From Gracilaria vermiculophylla (lineage: Eukaryota; Rhodophyta; Florideophyceae; Gracilariales; Gracilariaceae), in assembly GCA_019155205.2 (NCBI GenBank), contig JAHNZQ020000004.1, forward strand, positions 4,778,484 to 4,842,483: 64,000 bases of DNA, read 5' to 3'. Below, in pieces: positions 40,141-52,778 of the stretch (position 1 is its first letter; each line of letters begins with the position of its first letter). A program made the position numbers and the translations under genes. The notes beneath the pieces were generated by a model. That model made no database searches and was not told where the DNA came from. It saw only the letters and a program-made list of their open reading frames with translations.

Positions 40141-43131
40141 ATGGCCGAGAAATGTGACCTCTCTTTCCTTAATGAAGACGACGACTTGCTGGATGTGCCA
40201 CACACGCCCAAGCAGCTCCACGCTCTAGATTCCTCCGTGCGAGCCGTCGCTGCTGCGTTAGGTGACCTCGACTTTGAAGAGGAAGTCGATGATGAGGACA
40301 CTATCACCGACGAAAAGCTCCCAGAGCATGCCTGCGCTTACTGCGGCATCCACGACCCCGCCTGCGTTGTGCACGACAAAGTGGACAATCGCTGGTACTG
40401 CAATGGGCGCGGCAAGCTGCCTGGCAGCCACATCATCACCCACCTTGTGCGTTCCCGCCACAAGGAGGTTAGCTTGCACAAGGACTCGCCTTTGGGAGAC
40501 ACCGTGTTGGAATGTTACAATTGCTGCACGACAAATGTCTTCCTCCTTGGCTTTGTTCCCGCTCAAGGTGACTCTGTCGTCGTATTGCTCTGCCGCGAGC
40601 CGTGTTTGCATGCGAAGGGGCTCGAAGACATGAATTGGGAACTCGATGCATGGCAACCCCTTATCGTGGACGGACAGTTTCTGCCGTGGTTGGTCCGTGT
40701 TCCATCGGAAAAAGAAATGGCCCGATCAAGACAAATAAGCGTTGCAGAGGCGAACAAGCTGGAGGAGCTGTGGAAAACAGATCCCAAAGCCGCTTTGGAA
40801 GATATATCGAAGCCGAGCAATATTGAAGAATTACCTAGAGCACTGCTTCGGTATGAAGATGGGTACCAGTTCCAACGCATTTTTGGTGCACTGGTAAAAG
40901 CGGAGTCAGAAAACGATCGCAGGATGAAGGAGGAACAGAGCAGGTCGAATATCACTGTTCGCTGGGACATTAGTTTGAACAAGCGTCGTGTTGCGAATTT
41001 CATAATCCCGCAAATGTCAGACGGTGACATCCGCATAATGCATGGAGACGAGATAAGACTAACACATCCGGGTTTAAAATGGGAGTGCGTCGGAATGGTG
41101 AAGGGATTCACCACCGACGAAGAGGTAGCCCTCGAGCTCAGAAGCGGCCGCTCTTCATCTCGTGCTCCAATCGAAACAACTTCGGGTTTTCGCGTCGAGA
41201 TTGTGTGGAAATCCACGTCTTTCGATCGTATGACTGTCGCACTTCGTCAATTTGCGGTTGATGAGACCTCTGTTTCGGGTTATTTGTTTCATCGCATCCT
41301 TGGGCATGAGGTCCACCCTCAGGTTGTCAAAACTTCCAACATCCCGGAAAGCCTAAGTGCTCCGAACTTGCCCCAGCTCAATGACTCTCAAAAGATTGCA
41401 GTACGCTCTGTGCTCGAAGCCCCTTTATCTTTAATTCAAGGTCCTCCTGGTACCGGAAAGACGGTTACGTCTGCTACAATCGTTTATCATCTAACAAAGC
41501 AGGTCAAGGGTAAGATCCTTGTGTGCGCGCCGAGTAATATTGCAGTGGATCAACTCAGCGAGAAAATTGCGTTGACTGGACTGAAAGTTGTGCGCGTTGT
41601 TGCTAAATCCCGTGAGGCGCTTGCATCGGCCGTGGAACATTTGTCACTCCATTATCAAGTTCGCCATGTTGATAATCGTGAAGAGTCTGAACTGAACAAA
41701 CTCATGAAGTTACGTGAAGAAACTGGTGATCTAAGCGATAGGGATGACCGACGGCTCAGGTCTTTAAAGAGAGCTACCGAGCGCGAGCTACTAGATGCTG
41801 CTGATGTTATCTGCACTACATGTACTTCTGCAGGAGACCCGAGACTCTCTTCCCTACGCTTCCGCTCGGTATTGATCGATGAGGCCACTCAGGCCTCGGA
41901 ACCAGAAACGCTAATTCCTATCGTTCATGGTTGTAAGCAACTTGTCTTTGTAGGAGATCATTGTCAATTGGGACCAGTCATAACGGAGAAGAGAGCGGCT
42001 GCTGCCGGACTTGGACAGTCAATGTTTGAACGGTTGGTTGCCCTTGGTGTGAGGCCCATTCGCTTACAAGTGCAATATCGTATGCATCCTTTTTTATCAG
42101 CGTTTCCCTCTGTTACGTTCTATGAAGGAACTTTGCAGAATGGCGTTTCAGCAGACGACCGCAAATCATCACTTGCTGAATTTCCCTGGATAGATTCATC
42201 TCGTCCAATGATATTCTGGTCGCAGACTGGGCCCGAAGAAGTTTCCGCGTCTGGAACGAGTTACTTAAATCGTGTTGAGGCGGCGGCCGTTGAGAAAGCT
42301 GTCACACACCTTCTCAAGGCTGGGGTTGCTGCAGATCAAATTGGTGTAATCACTCCATATGAGGGTCAGCGGGCATATGTTGTGTCTCACTTTGCTCGAA
42401 TGGGACCGCTACGACATGATTTATACCGAGATGTTGAAGTTGCTTCAGTTGACGCGTTTCAGGGTAGGGAGAAAGCCTACATTATTCTGTCATGCGTACG
42501 CTCAAACGAACATCAAGGAATCGGGTTTCTCGCCGACCCTCGACGTCTTAACGTGGCTTTGACTCGTGCACGTCTAGGAAACATCATCATCGGCAATCCG
42601 AAAGTTCTGTCTCGGCAGTCATTGTGGGCGGCCCTTCTGCTGCACTACAGAGACAATGGGGTGCTGGTTGAAGGGCCGTTGGCCAACTTGAAACCATGCG
42701 TGGTCTCGATCTCTCGACCTCGTCGACGCCAGAACGGGGAATTTGCGCGTTATACGCCTGTACCGCCTGGTCCAACCTCGATGTCCGGTACAAGCCAAGA
42801 CCCCGAATTTCATCCTCCGCCGTCTCTTGATCGCGTTCGCAATGGTTCTATGGTGTCTGGAGACGGAGGTCCTGGTCTTATTGGAGACGGCAGGCTCGGG
42901 GGATCAATTGTGAATTCGATGATGCAGAACTCTCGAGTTCCATTGCCCCAGATGCCGTTTGGGATGATGGGATCCCTGTTTGCACCGCCGCACACTCTGT
43001 CTCTCACCCAAAGTACACCATTCCAGTCCGGTGGTGTTGACCAAGGCGCCTCTACTTTAGGGCTCAACTCTGTGGATCGACGTGGGGCACCGTCCAACGA
43101 CTATTCATATCAGGCTCCAGGATGGAAGTAA
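40141..43131 (+). CDS. UPF1: UPF1 RNA helicase (nonsense-mediated decay)
   Basis: Encodes 996 residues in one exon. UPF1 is the ATP-dependent RNA helicase at the centre of nonsense-mediated mRNA decay. The N-terminal Cys/His-rich (CH) zinc domain, which binds UPF2, spans about 63-225 ([27 protein letters not shown]). Helicase core: Q-like NDSQKIAV, Walker A GPPGTGKT (434-441), motif Ia [10 protein letters not shown], Walker [11 protein letters not shown] (from 580), QYRMHP, and C-terminal motifs VDAFQGREK and NVALTRAR. In most UPF1 orthologues the Walker B motif reads DEAT/DESTQ, so this is intact. The tail (from about 860) is Pro/Met/Gly-rich and variable. Confidence 0.97.
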   Translation: MAEKCDLSFLNEDDDLLDVPHTPKQLHALDSSVRAVAAALGDLDFEEEVDDEDTITDEKLPEHACAYCGIHDPACVVHDKVDNRWYCNGRGKLPGSHIITHLVRSRHKEVSLHKDSPLGDTVLECYNCCTTNVFLLGFVPAQGDSVVVLLCREPCLHAKGLEDMNWELDAWQPLIVDGQFLPWLVRVPSEKEMARSRQISVAEANKLEELWKTDPKAALEDISKPSNIEELPRALLRYEDGYQFQRIFGALVKAESENDRRMKEEQSRSNITVRWDISLNKRRVANFIIPQMSDGDIRIMHGDEIRLTHPGLKWECVGMVKGFTTDEEVALELRSGRSSSRAPIETTSGFRVEIVWKSTSFDRMTVALRQFAVDETSVSGYLFHRILGHEVHPQVVKTSNIPESLSAPNLPQLNDSQKIAVRSVLEAPLSLIQGPPGTGKTVTSATIVYHLTKQVKGKILVCAPSNIAVDQLSEKIALTGLKVVRVVAKSREALASAVEHLSLHYQVRHVDNREESELNKLMKLREETGDLSDRDDRRLRSLKRATERELLDAADVICTTCTSAGDPRLSSLRFRSVLIDEATQASEPETLIPIVHGCKQLVFVGDHCQLGPVITEKRAAAAGLGQSMFERLVALGVRPIRLQVQYRMHPFLSAFPSVTFYEGTLQNGVSADDRKSSLAEFPWIDSSRPMIFWSQTGPEEVSASGTSYLNRVEAAAVEKAVTHLLKAGVAADQIGVITPYEGQRAYVVSHFARMGPLRHDLYRDVEVASVDAFQGREKAYIILSCVRSNEHQGIGFLADPRRLNVALTRARLGNIIIGNPKVLSRQSLWAALLLHYRDNGVLVEGPLANLKPCVVSISRPRRRQNGEFARYTPVPPGPTSMSGTSQDPEFHPPPSLDRVRNGSMVSGDGGPGLIGDGRLGGSIVNSMMQNSRVPLPQMPFGMMGSLFAPPHTLSLTQSTPFQSGGVDQGASTLGLNSVDRRGAPSNDYSYQAPGWK

Positions 43132-44353
43132 GCACATATGAAATCTAAGGAAAACCAGAACGGTATGCTACTAATTTCAAAGAGGACAGCACAGCTGAGG
43201 AATGTCTATTTATGCAATTCACGTTGTATGTATGATTTGGTTTGTGGTGTTTGCCTGGAGATCAGCAAAAGTTAGTGCTCACGGATACACATGCTTCAAT
43301 GTCGCTTACAGCACCAGCTGCTTCACGCGGCAGCCTAATTATTTTGTCGGGCGTGATGACGTGTATGAGCACTGATCGCAGAATATGCAGTTTGGCTATC
43401 TGCTAATGGCGTGAGCGCAGGGCGGTGGAACTGCAGACGCGGAATGATGAAGGCAGGTATGATGGGGGTGAGGAGAACAAAGCATGGAAGGGCAAAGTTT
43501 GTGGAGGCGAAAGCGGCACATGGTCCGAGGGATGCGGCGTCGGGCGCTCCGTGCTTGGTGCGCGCATCAGAGAAAAATGCGTTAGGGTGGCATGAAGTAG
43601 CACACCGCTTCGGCAGTCATCGGAGCTGTGCAATGGGTGTAGCACGAAGGTCAACTAGATAACATAGTTGGTCAGTTGTTAGGGGCGTGGACATCGCGAA
43701 TGGTTGATGAAACTTGGGGTTACAGGGGTACAATTTGGACTTCAGCGAGCCGACTGTAAACCAGAAGCACAGTGACGAAACCGCCAGCGGGAAGAGGCGC
43801 GCGAGTGGTTTGTGACGAGTAGCTTCTTCATACATTCGACTTGCACCATAGCGATGCGAGTAGGGAAAGTAAGCTGGCTTATGTGTGCGGCTGGAAGTGC
43901 GAGAGCCGTGACGCTTTGTCAAAGAGTACTGCCGCTGTATCGCCGTTGTGTAAAGATTGGTTTCAAACGTCTGCAGCCGTTCTTCATCGTCGTCGCATGC
44001 TGGCCAGCTTTGGCCAAGTAGCGGTTGGTACACTATCCTGTACACATGTAATACGTGCAATACCAACGCGCTGCATTTTGATAGACATGCGTCTTCATGC
44101 GGGCTGATTTCATTAACGACGTATACAGTCTGTTTCAAAATCGTATCACGTTGGTGTCAAAGTAAAATAATCGTAATTTTGATACTGTACGGCTACCAAA
44201 TCGAGTTTTAAAATAAATTCAAGTCCAGATCACGTTTCAAAAACATAACGTCTTTATAATCTCTTTAAGCGACTCACAAACTATTTTTCCATCTGCTTGC
44301 TAAATAAAGCTAATACAGCGTCTGTGCATTGCATTGATGTAGCCATTATTTGT
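43132..44353. other. Boundary region between UPF1 and the transposon block
   Basis: No secure gene. A small minus-strand frame is listed separately. Composition shifts from gene-like to AT-rich at about 44150, just before the first LTR. Confidence 0.4.
43617..43835 (-). CDS. Possible small membrane protein
   Basis: 72 residues from an ATG at 43835 (MYEEATRHKPLARLF), with one predicted transmembrane helix (about 11-29: LARLFPLAVSSLCFWFTVG), a basic following loop (SLKSKLYP) and a soluble tail. Single-helix proteins of this size are common among mitochondrial complex subunits, but no family is recognised. The frame is open further upstream to 44138. It could be chance. Confidence 0.25.
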   Translation of the reverse strand: MYEEATRHKPLARLFPLAVSSLCFWFTVGSLKSKLYPCNPKFHQPFAMSTPLTTDQLCYLVDLRATPIAQLR

Positions 44354-44771
44354 TGTTGTGTGTTGAGCCACCAAGCCAGTTGTGGATGTGTGATTGGTGT
44401 ATGTGGATGTAGATGGAGGTAGATGTCGTTGGTGTTGATGGTACAGATGTAGATAATGTAGAACAGGATACCCAACGGAAGATGATGCAGAACCTTGGTG
44501 ACGATTATCGGATACCAGCCTCGTCTCTACACTGATTAGAGGTACAGTAGGTAGCAGACGCAGACCGTTGTCGTCGGGAATGGAAGGTAGTGAGGGAGAG
44601 GTAGGAGAGAAGCAAGGTAGAGGTAGAAGAGAGAGTTTATCGTCGCTCACTGAGTCAAAAGTTCATGCCGGCGGAGATTTTGAGAGAATGGAAAATACTA
44701 ATTTCTAATTAAAATCGTAAAAAACGGACAGTAAAGGATTAGAAATATGCTGAAGTGGCACTGCTGGCGCA
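44354..44771 (-). repeat. 3' LTR of the gypsy element
   Basis: 418 bp, aligned end to end with 52779-53196 without length change. Shared landmarks include GGTAGATGTCGTTGGTGTTG and CACTGCTGGCGCA. Confidence 0.9.
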
Positions 44772-45269
44772 ACTCAGCTCAGCCCCCCATAGCTTCGTGT
44801 CAGATTCTGAGAAAAAACATTTTAATGTTTACGCTATGACATTTCTTCAATTGATTTGTGAGATATGTTACTGCAGAGCCTCTCAATTTCGTTTGACTGT
44901 ATGCGTAACTGATAATTTTAGAAACTTGTTTACGCTTCATTTCCGTTGTAGACATTTCTGTAATGTAGACAAACTCAATACATGGGCCGATATCCAATGT
45001 AACTTGCATCAAATATCTACCCGTAATCACGTCAATCTTCTCTCTGCCACAACATGGGTACTAATGGGCGACTACGAGACCACACACCCACTAAAGCCAA
45101 CAAAAGAGTCGCTAAATGGAAACGAGCGTCTCTTTCTTTGTTTTACTTACGGCGCTTAAGCCAAAGCTCATGCGTTAATAGAGCATCTACTATATGTATG
45201 TGGGCTTTCCAGAAAAAGAAGCATATGAACGAGCGTAAGCGTTACACCCTTCGAACGGCTCAGATCGGT

Positions 45270-46131
45270 TTCCCACATTTCGTAAATCACTTCTGGATGC
45301 TTTCAGATAACAAGCTTGTCTTTATTTCGTTTTATAAGACAAGATATCATGCGAATGCACCCTTTCTTGAAATGGCCTGTTAACAAGCTCTACACCACCC
45401 GTAATAAGTATTCTGTCTGTCCTTTATTGGCTACATGCGTGTTATTGTGGTGGTTGGCAACGCCTTGTAGATGAAAGGATGTAGAAATGTTGTTTGGGCG
45501 TCATGGTTCCCAGATGTCTGAAATATTTTGGGAGGCACTGCACTACTTTGTTGGAGGAAACGCAGATCTATTAATGAGTGAGTTTCAAGCCTCTTTCCGG
45601 CGTCCGCGACTCGTGATGTACGCAGAAGCCGTGAAAAGAAAAAACAATGGGCTTGATAATACTGTGGGATTTATCGCTGGGGCCATAATTGCTATTGCAG
45701 GACCGGGAGGGCAAGAAATTCTGCAAAGGATGATCTACAATGGTCATAAACGTAAACACGCAATTAAATTTCAGGCTATCACTACTCCTCGTGGACTAGC
45801 AATGCCCCTACATGGAGCCATGGAGGGTCGTAGACACGACTGGACGCTGTTTCTACAGAGTAGAATTGATGAGTACATGGGGGTGTTGTTGTGCGTTGAT
45901 GGTTTGCAGTATGCGTTGTATGGGGATTCCGGGTACAGCACACGCCTATACTTGGATACTCCGTTCTTTGGTTCGAACCTATCCAATCTTGAGAAGGCTT
46001 TTAATAAGGTCATGGTAAGGAGTAGAGTGACGGTTGAGTGGTTTTCGTGGTACTGTCAGCCTTCCTGTCGAGGTAGTAAAGCACAACGTCCGCTAGGAGT
46101 TTTTGTTGACTCCAAAGGCGCGTATTTCTAA
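45270..46131 (+). pseudogene. PIF/Harbinger transposase remnant nested in the gypsy element
   Basis: The longest open part is 45487-46131 (214 codons): FGRHGSQMSEIFWEALHYFV, YNGHKRKHAIKFQAI, AMEGRRHDW and NLEKAFNKVMVRSRVTVEW are clear Harbinger (DDE_4-type) landmarks. Upstream, in shifted frames with stops, the typical LLATCVLLWWLATPCR segment before the transposase core is readable from about 45400. The first catalytic Asp, expected in a FIDG-like motif, is replaced: the copy reads GFIAGAIIAIAG. With the broken N-terminus this copy is inactive. It reads opposite to its gypsy host. Confidence 0.82.
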
Positions 46132-47286
46132 AGGTGGTCTCCGGTATCCGCTGTTGCGAGCCGGGGGAATCCTAAAAGAGGATCGGCAAACACCAAGCGG
46201 AGGAGGAGGTTCACTGGGCGGACAATGCTCCTACAGGCGCTGCTATGATGCGACCTGCGGATCGGCGGCTTAGAAACCTGCGTTGATCGACGAGAGACTC
46301 CAACCGGAAAAGTAGAAGAAGACTCAAGGGTGCTTGTCTTTACTTCCCCAGAGGTGGAGCTCAGCCGGCAGATTAAGTATCAAGCCGGGAGCCCACCTCG
46401 GCAGATCTCGCTACTATACTAATCACCTGCCTAAATTAACTAAAATAAATAATAATTCTACCGTTCCTCAAGGATACTGTAGCGCACGTGGGCGGGATTA
46501 TGCACCACGTGGCCCAGCTAATAAAATACGAGCCCTCCTTAGGAATATTGTACCGTAAGGCCAAACCACCCTATTTCCGTAGGAGCCACTGTACTACAGT
46601 TTTTCAAAGACGTGAAGCAGTAGTGGACTTATGTCGACTTGAAGCGAAAAATGAGAACGAGGGAGCATGCAGTTGGAACTATCTACTTTGGAGCTGTTTT
46701 TCTCACGAACATGCGTAATTGCATCTACCCGAAGAGCATATCCAAGTACTTTGAGTGCTCCCCTCCCTCACTCGAAGAATACATGAACCACCGCCTGTAA
46801 AGGCGCGTCTTGTGATGCCGAAGGCGAGGAACAAAGTCCGCGTCCCGAGCGAAGCGATGGCCGAAGGAGCGTAATTGCAGCCCGGAGGTATCGCGGGAGC
46901 AAGCGATTTTGGACTTTGAAAGCGACGCTCTGCATTTTTTACATACTGATTGGTTCAGAAGACGGTAGTAAACGGCCTTTCAGCCTCTCTCTATACTTCT
47001 TTGTTTCTAATATCTTTCCAACTGGAGCAAGAACAGCGTAGAGCTGTTTGGTGGAGTCCTCCCTCATTTGATGAATGAGCTCACGCTGCACGTTTGCCTA
47101 TTCCTTCTTTTCCTGTCGCTCCTGCGCTCTCTCAGCTCTTTGAGCATTCCGGTCAAGTACTTCTTGCTCAAAGTTTCTGGCTTTCAAGTTAAGGCGCGCC
47201 CGATCCACCTCACAACGCGCTAAATCTGGCGCCTTGATCGCTTCCCCAAAAGCAGCCATCCCGTCCTCACCATCCTTTCTTCCAAC
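46132..47286. other. Interior of the Harbinger remnant, non-coding
   Basis: No supported gene. Contains a segment of about 80 bp (46472-46550) that recurs in inverted orientation at 59551-59632, listed below. Confidence 0.5.
46472..46550 (+). repeat. Dispersed repeat, copy A (inverted relative to 59551-59632)
   Basis: Contains CTGTAGCGCACGTGGGC, ATGCACCACG and TAAAATACGAGCCCTCCTTA. The reverse complement of 59551-59632 matches along the whole stretch with scattered substitutions. Possibly a transposon end or a small non-autonomous element. Confidence 0.8.
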
Positions 47287-47890
47287 TCAAAGCTTCTTCG
47301 GCGTCACCTCCTTTGGGGTGTCTGAATCAGTGTCCGATGACGTCTCCTTTCCCCTCTTAACCTTGTTCTTGAGCGACTGCAAAATTATCTCCCTCCCAGC
47401 TGCCAGCTTTTGCTGCTCCTGGTCACTCTTCGCATCCACGTCTCCCTTTCTTTTCGTAGCCAGATCCTTCCGCGCCTCTACAATGTCGCCCAGTAACTCA
47501 TCTACCTCCCCTATTTCCCCACCTACTCCCGACATCACTTTGTCTTGCGCATCTCTCGTCTCAAAATCTTCGACCAGACGCAAAAATCTGTCTTGAATAC
47601 TCTTAGCATTTACAGAATGCGCAAAGCTCGGGTTAGCACTTGCCTTAATGGCTGCATCTTTGAACCGCGCCATGGACTCACAATGTGGAGCAATGTGTGC
47701 CTTCGAGGCACCCACCTCTTGGATGATGATGAGGTTTTATGCAGTTGAGAACTTGGGTCTGCGCCCTGACTTGGCTTTGGGCTTAGGACCTTTCTTAGAT
47801 CCATCATCAGATACAACAACGACAGCGCCAAATTTCTTTACTTTTTCTGTGGTAGGAGTGATGTTCGATTATGTTTCCATGGTGGCGAAA
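47287..47890 (-). pseudogene. Myb/SANT-like second protein of the Harbinger element
   Basis: The open part 47287-47715 (142 codons) has FKDAAIKASANPSFAHSVNA and SIQDRFLRLVEDFETRDAQD followed by an acidic GEVDELLGDIVEARKD. That pattern is common in the Myb-like accessory proteins of PIF/Harbinger elements and in related protist genes. The N-terminal part, with KKGPKPKAKSGRRPK (basic, nuclear-localisation-like), is in the same strand but interrupted by stops up to about 47890. Transposase and this gene converge, as in known Harbinger elements. Broken, so called a pseudogene. Confidence 0.65.
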
Positions 47891-48279
47891 TGAACTGGGT
47901 AGAGTTGTCTGTCTTATCGAGCCCTCAGTTGAAATTATTTCTGCAACTACTCATATTTCAGCAAACATAGCCTCTCACTCATCCAACATTTCCGTAATTG
48001 TTATCACACGTGTCGTACGAATTGCAGAAATACTCAAAACCCATTGCCGAATTTTCTCTGCGTAAACTCTCTATTGCACGCTTCATTGTATTGAACTTGC
48101 GACGTTGCTTGAAATAATTGAGAACTCTAGAAGGAACATCTTCGAACATGAATGATAGAGGCTCCTAAGAGTCGCCATTGGATGTTAAGCCTTTCCATGC
48201 GACAAGTGCTTCAAATTCCTCACTGTTATTGCGAATGTCTTTGATCTGGTCAACTGCAAACCAGATTCGATCAGAAAAA

Positions 48280-49227
48280 TTAGGCATCTCTTTTAGCTGA
48301 GCCTTGAGTACTCACTAGTGCAACAACATATGGCTTCATTCGAGAGATGTGAATATCTTCAGTCATTTTGGTGACCAAATGTTCAACTCGGAAAATGAAG
48401 TCAGATAGATCTCGTACGATTCGACGAGTTCCGATCAATTTTGCAGATATCTTGGTCCGAGGTCCACGAGTACGAGCTACATCGACATAATCACCGACAA
48501 CAAGATTAAATGGGAAAACTCCGGCTCGAGCATTGAGACGAGCAACTGATTTCTTACGAGAGTCAGACAACGTGATGATGACAAACTTGTGCATCTCATC
48601 TAGAGACTTATGGAACTCATCATTTTTCAACAACTGCATTTGCCTAGTTTCTTTTCCATTGGAAGCATCGACGTAGTTGATAGACGACAATGCGAGATTC
48701 AGTGGGTTTCCTGATGGAATTCCATTGTGCACAGTAACAGGAGCCTTGCTACCAAGTCGCCGGGAAGGAGTATCATTAATGATACTCATTATCGCTAGAA
48801 CAGTGATAGGCCATACCGCTTCCGGTACTTTAAACTCAGCGCTGAAAGCACGCATAACACGAGGAACTTGCTTACATACAGCTTCGACAGTACCATTTGA
48901 CCCCGGAACATACGGAGTTGAAAAGTTATGTTTAGCGCCAAGGGGAGATGCCAACAGATCAATATCTTGATTTTTGAAGTGGGTACCTTGATCGGAGAAC
49001 CAGTTTAGTACCGGTACGAAGTTTACAAAATATTCCATAAGTACTTCAGCGGTAGTTACAGCATCTGCAGAATTAGACGCACGCAGGAAACAATATCCAG
49101 AAAAGTCATCTTTGAGTATTAGTATGTACTCTTTTTGATTCGATGATTCTCCAATATATAAGTAGTCATAGTGTAGCAGTTTGCAAACCTTCTCGGCATG
49201 AACTTGCGATCCTAGAGGTCGTATTAT
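48280..49227 (-). pseudogene. Gypsy integrase
   Basis: Open for about 315 codons. Core residues are present: first Asp in LLHYDYLYIG, second Asp in WFSDQGTHF and Glu in GSNGTVEAVCK. The C-terminal part has the RTRGPRTKISAKLIGTRRIV beta-barrel stretch (chromodomain-adjacent type), ending with VTKMTEDIHISRMKPYV. The DDE set is intact, but the polyprotein frame upstream is broken, so it cannot be made as one product. Confidence 0.85.
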
Positions 49228-49451
49228 TTAGTCACCACTAATTGATAGCAGACACATTAAGCAACCGTTAACGAAGGCTTTGATGTCTTTTTCCATGTTT
49301 TTTCAGTACCTTTTCTCCTTAATGATTTCGCAAGTTGTAGTATACCCGTCCTGACCAGAAAATCCACAGTGAGCGGATACAGCAATGCAAAGCTGTAATT
49401 CTTCATCATTTTGAGGGATGTATAACTTTCTATTAGTGTCAAACTATAGAT

Positions 49452-49892
49452 CTATTCCATTAGACACCAATTTGAATCATTCGTTTTCAGGAGGTGGGTT
49501 CTTCTCTTGCAAAGCAGCAATGACTTCAAGAGAGGGAAGTTCAGGTTTATGATCAGTAAGACGTGAAACCTTGATTGCACTAACTCTGCAAGCAGGAGAC
49601 CTGTCGTATCCAGGAGCGGCCCACCGGGTAAGTATATCAGCCCACACGTTACTTTCACAAGGTACATACACTGTATGTGCTCAATGGTGAAGTTGAACTC
49701 AGCTAGTCTAAGAGCCCATCGTTGAACTTTTTGAACCACAGGACGAGCAACTTTCGAGTTGAATCTTGTGGGAGAGAGCATATACAAGATATTTTTGTTA
49801 TCTGTGAATAGAGAGAATTCAGTACAAGCAACGAGAATACGAGAAAGTTGCAAAACGGAAGCAACGATTGCATAAGTTTCTTTTTCAGGCAT
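49452..49892 (-). pseudogene. Gypsy RNase H / connection region
   Basis: MPEKETYAIVASVLQLSRIL and FSLFTDNKNILYMLSP are typical gypsy RNase H landmarks, then WALRLAEFNFTIEHI. The frame shifts near 49680 into VPCESNVWADILTRWAAPG, the end of the domain. Broken by shifts and stops on both sides. Confidence 0.8.
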
Positions 49893-49952
49893 TGTCCACC
49901 GGATAGACGACCTACGAAACGTTTCAGTGACGAATGCGACCGGGACGTTTTC

Positions 49953-50813
49953 TCAATTCTGAGCAGCTTTTCCAGAATTGAACTCTCGATGAGATACCTG
50001 TGTCAAAACTCCGGACCAGTGAGGTTTCGAACCGTCGGTGAAGAGACAAAGTCGTTTTTCAAGATGAGCGGTAGCCAAGGTAGCTTGTTCTTTGATCGCT
50101 TCGATGAGTCGTTGAAATAAAACCGGGTGCTCATCCCTCCATGACGAGATTGGGGGATTAAAGATACGAGTCCTCTTCCTAGAACCATATTTGGTGTAAT
50201 CTTCTTCCAGAAGATAATGAAGTTTCAAGATGAGCCGCAAGAAATTTGTTATTGCAGTCGTCATCCAATTAGCACCGTGAACCAATTTCACAAGTTTTCC
50301 AACAGTAGGAGGTGGAGACATTTCAGTAAGTGCTTCGTATTGTCGAGGGTGAAATTTGAAACCATGCTTGTTGATAATTCGCCCACAGAATTGTACTTCA
50401 TTGGGAATACGCTTGCACTTAGTAGGATTCAATTGAAGTCCTTTGTCGCGGCTATCTTCAAATACCACTCGTAATTTATCGAGCAGTATAGCAGCGTGTG
50501 TAGCATATCCCATAAGATCTTCGAGATAGAAAAGAATATCTAAGTGCCCAAAAAGGGACTCTGTAGAAGATTGAAAATATGCAACGGCATTAGTAGCGCC
50601 ATGAAGAATTCTATTTGTAGTGTAAACGCCAGAAAGCGAGTGAAATGATTGGCGTTCACGTGCGTCAGAAGCGAATGGAAATTGCCGATATCCATGATGA
50701 AAATTCAAGTTAAACCAGACTTTCGACCCAGTAAGCTTAGCGAACATAGGGTCACCATGTGGCATAGGCCACACGGTTTTCTTGGTGTGAGCATTAACAG
50801 GTCGGAGATCCAT
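49953..50813 (-). pseudogene. Gypsy reverse transcriptase
   Basis: MDLRPVNAHTKKTVWPMPHG, then the palm with FYLEDLMGYATHAAILLDKL and QLNPTKCKRI are standard gypsy RT motifs. The polymerase box expected as Y-x-D-D reads YLED, so one catalytic Asp is Glu. A stop at about 50894-50896 separates the RT start (ELIDAG) from the rest. Confidence 0.88.
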
Positions 50814-50894
50814 TGTAAATCGAAATCCTTCTTTTCCAGGTTTCGTTACAACAAGTGGAGCACAAGCCCAATTTGATTCATTGTTACGCTTAAT

Positions 50895-51545
50895 TTAACC
50901 AGCATCAATAAGTTCCTGTACTTTAGATTTCAGGAGTTCAAATTGTTTTGGCGAATACTTGCGCTGACGAACTTTGACTGGGCGAGTACTGTCTTCAAAT
51001 TCAATGTTCATTGGCTCGACCCGTACTGGGGGATCTTTGCCATGTTTCACTCGGAATATAATCTGAAACTCAGACACAAGTTTCTTAAGCGTAGGTACCA
51101 AATCTTCAAGTATATTATTGCACGCACGAACTATCATAAAATCAATAGCTTGTTCTATTTCTTTTTCATCTTGCTTACCGACTTGGACATCTTTGTAATC
51201 AATTTCGTCTCCATCCTTGACCGGGAAGTTACCTTTAGACATCATACTGCAGATACGCGAGTGTTTGATATCCATACTTTCTATATTGATTACATCTGAC
51301 AGCAATGTCATACCGAGTTTTCCAACTTTCGAATTTTCATCTTGAACTTCGAGCTCTCCATAGTCAATAAACGATAGAGGCTTGATGTTGTCGGCGAGAA
51401 AATCTTTGATGTCCAAGCCAGATGTTACCAAGAAATTATTTCCGAGAATTATATCACCGGTACAGTCATTTCCAGGTCGGACACACGAATCATTGTCCGA
51501 TAATATTTTGACACTGATGTTTCGAAGTCGACATGGTCCGGCCAT
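50895..51545 (-). pseudogene. Gypsy protease-like region and RT N-terminus
   Basis: The C-terminal end KVRQRKYSPKQFELLKSKVQ, then ELIDAG, is the RT lead-in. The first part (GDIILGNNFLVTSGLDI) resembles the end of a retropepsin domain. The expected active-site Asp lies upstream in another frame (51449-51820 region), so a frameshift at about 51545 has broken it. Confidence 0.7.
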
Positions 51546-51820
51546 GGATTTGATCGAAGGATTAATTTGAGCTGATCCTTTGAGTGCACAGTATGTTCAT
51601 CAACTGCCTTCAGTTTCTCAGGCTTTGATAACAAACGAGTAGGTAAGTACGTCCCTTGATCTCCAAGAAAGTTTACAATTGTTTCAGATATAGCATCACT
51701 GTCAGCTTCAGAGTCAATTCGACAAGCAAACTTAAATCTACAGATATCAGCTTGAATAACAACGGCACTGTCATTTGAACCAGAAGATGTTTTAGCTTGA
51801 GTTTTATTCTTATCCTTTGT

Positions 51821-52753
51821 CTATGGGCCAACCAAAGAAGCCAAACTTGATTTCTTCTCTTGTTTTTTCTTGTCACGGTACTCTTCTAATGTTTTCTTTG
51901 CCTCCTCTTTTGTAGTCTTAGTACAATCCTTCACAAGGTGTTTCCCATCACATTTTGTGTTCAACCACGGAGGTAAAGACTTCTGCTCTTTGCTCGTATT
52001 ACCACTAGCAGCAGCTTTGGAACCAGTGTTCTTGTTTTTGTCGGCCGGTGATTGGCCAGAAGTTACCTTCTTATCATTCTTTCCAGGATTATCATTCTTC
52101 TTATTTCTGGATTGCATATATTCGCGAAGTGGTTGTACTTCTTCGAATATCTCGGCTTTGTCAGCTAAGAAATCCATGAAACTGAAGTAGTCCTTCTTCA
52201 GTTCAGCTTTATCCAACTATAACGCATCTTCGACCCGAATCTGGTTGCAAGATAGAAATGATATGTTGAATAATAGCCTTATGAAAATTTCAACAAAGTT
52301 CTATCCTCGTTTTTCACAAAGCTCATGATAAGACGTTGATAGCATAAGACTTCTTAGTCGTGCATCAGCTTCATTAGCATCAAGATTGACATTTCTCTTG
52401 ACATCGGCTAAAGCACATTCGACGGAAACTGTTCTCAAACTGCCAGATAGTTCTTGCGGACGAGTTTTGATGATTTCATATGTCAACTGACCAGCTTCAG
52501 TAATGACAACAACAAAAACTCTTGCACGTATGAGAAATTTCAAGTACGTAGCAGGAAATCAAGATCGGTATGTTACAGCTGCAAGTCCAGGTTGTCCTTC
52601 GGTTGTGTCCTCAAAAGCTTCTCAATCAGCTAAGAAGTCTTGGACAGCCTTCCGAGAGATCGACGTGATCCTTGGTGCTTGAATCGGAGCCAAGAGTTGA
52701 GCAGGTACATCATTGTTGATATCGTTATCACCCATGTTGACAAAAGCTGACAT
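51821..52753 (-). pseudogene. Gypsy gag region
   Basis: A start at 52753 (MSAFVNMGDNDINN) lies only 25 bp inside the 5' LTR. The frame runs with at least four stops (after DFLAD, after VTYRS, after CEKRG and after VEDAL) into LDKAELKKDYFSFMDFLADK and a Lys-rich tail with one CX..H-like knuckle (KCDGKHLVKDC, partial). At least three of the stops fall where Trp would fit. Confidence 0.75.
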
Positions 52754-52778
52754 ACTGCGCGCAGCTAGCAGTTTAAAC

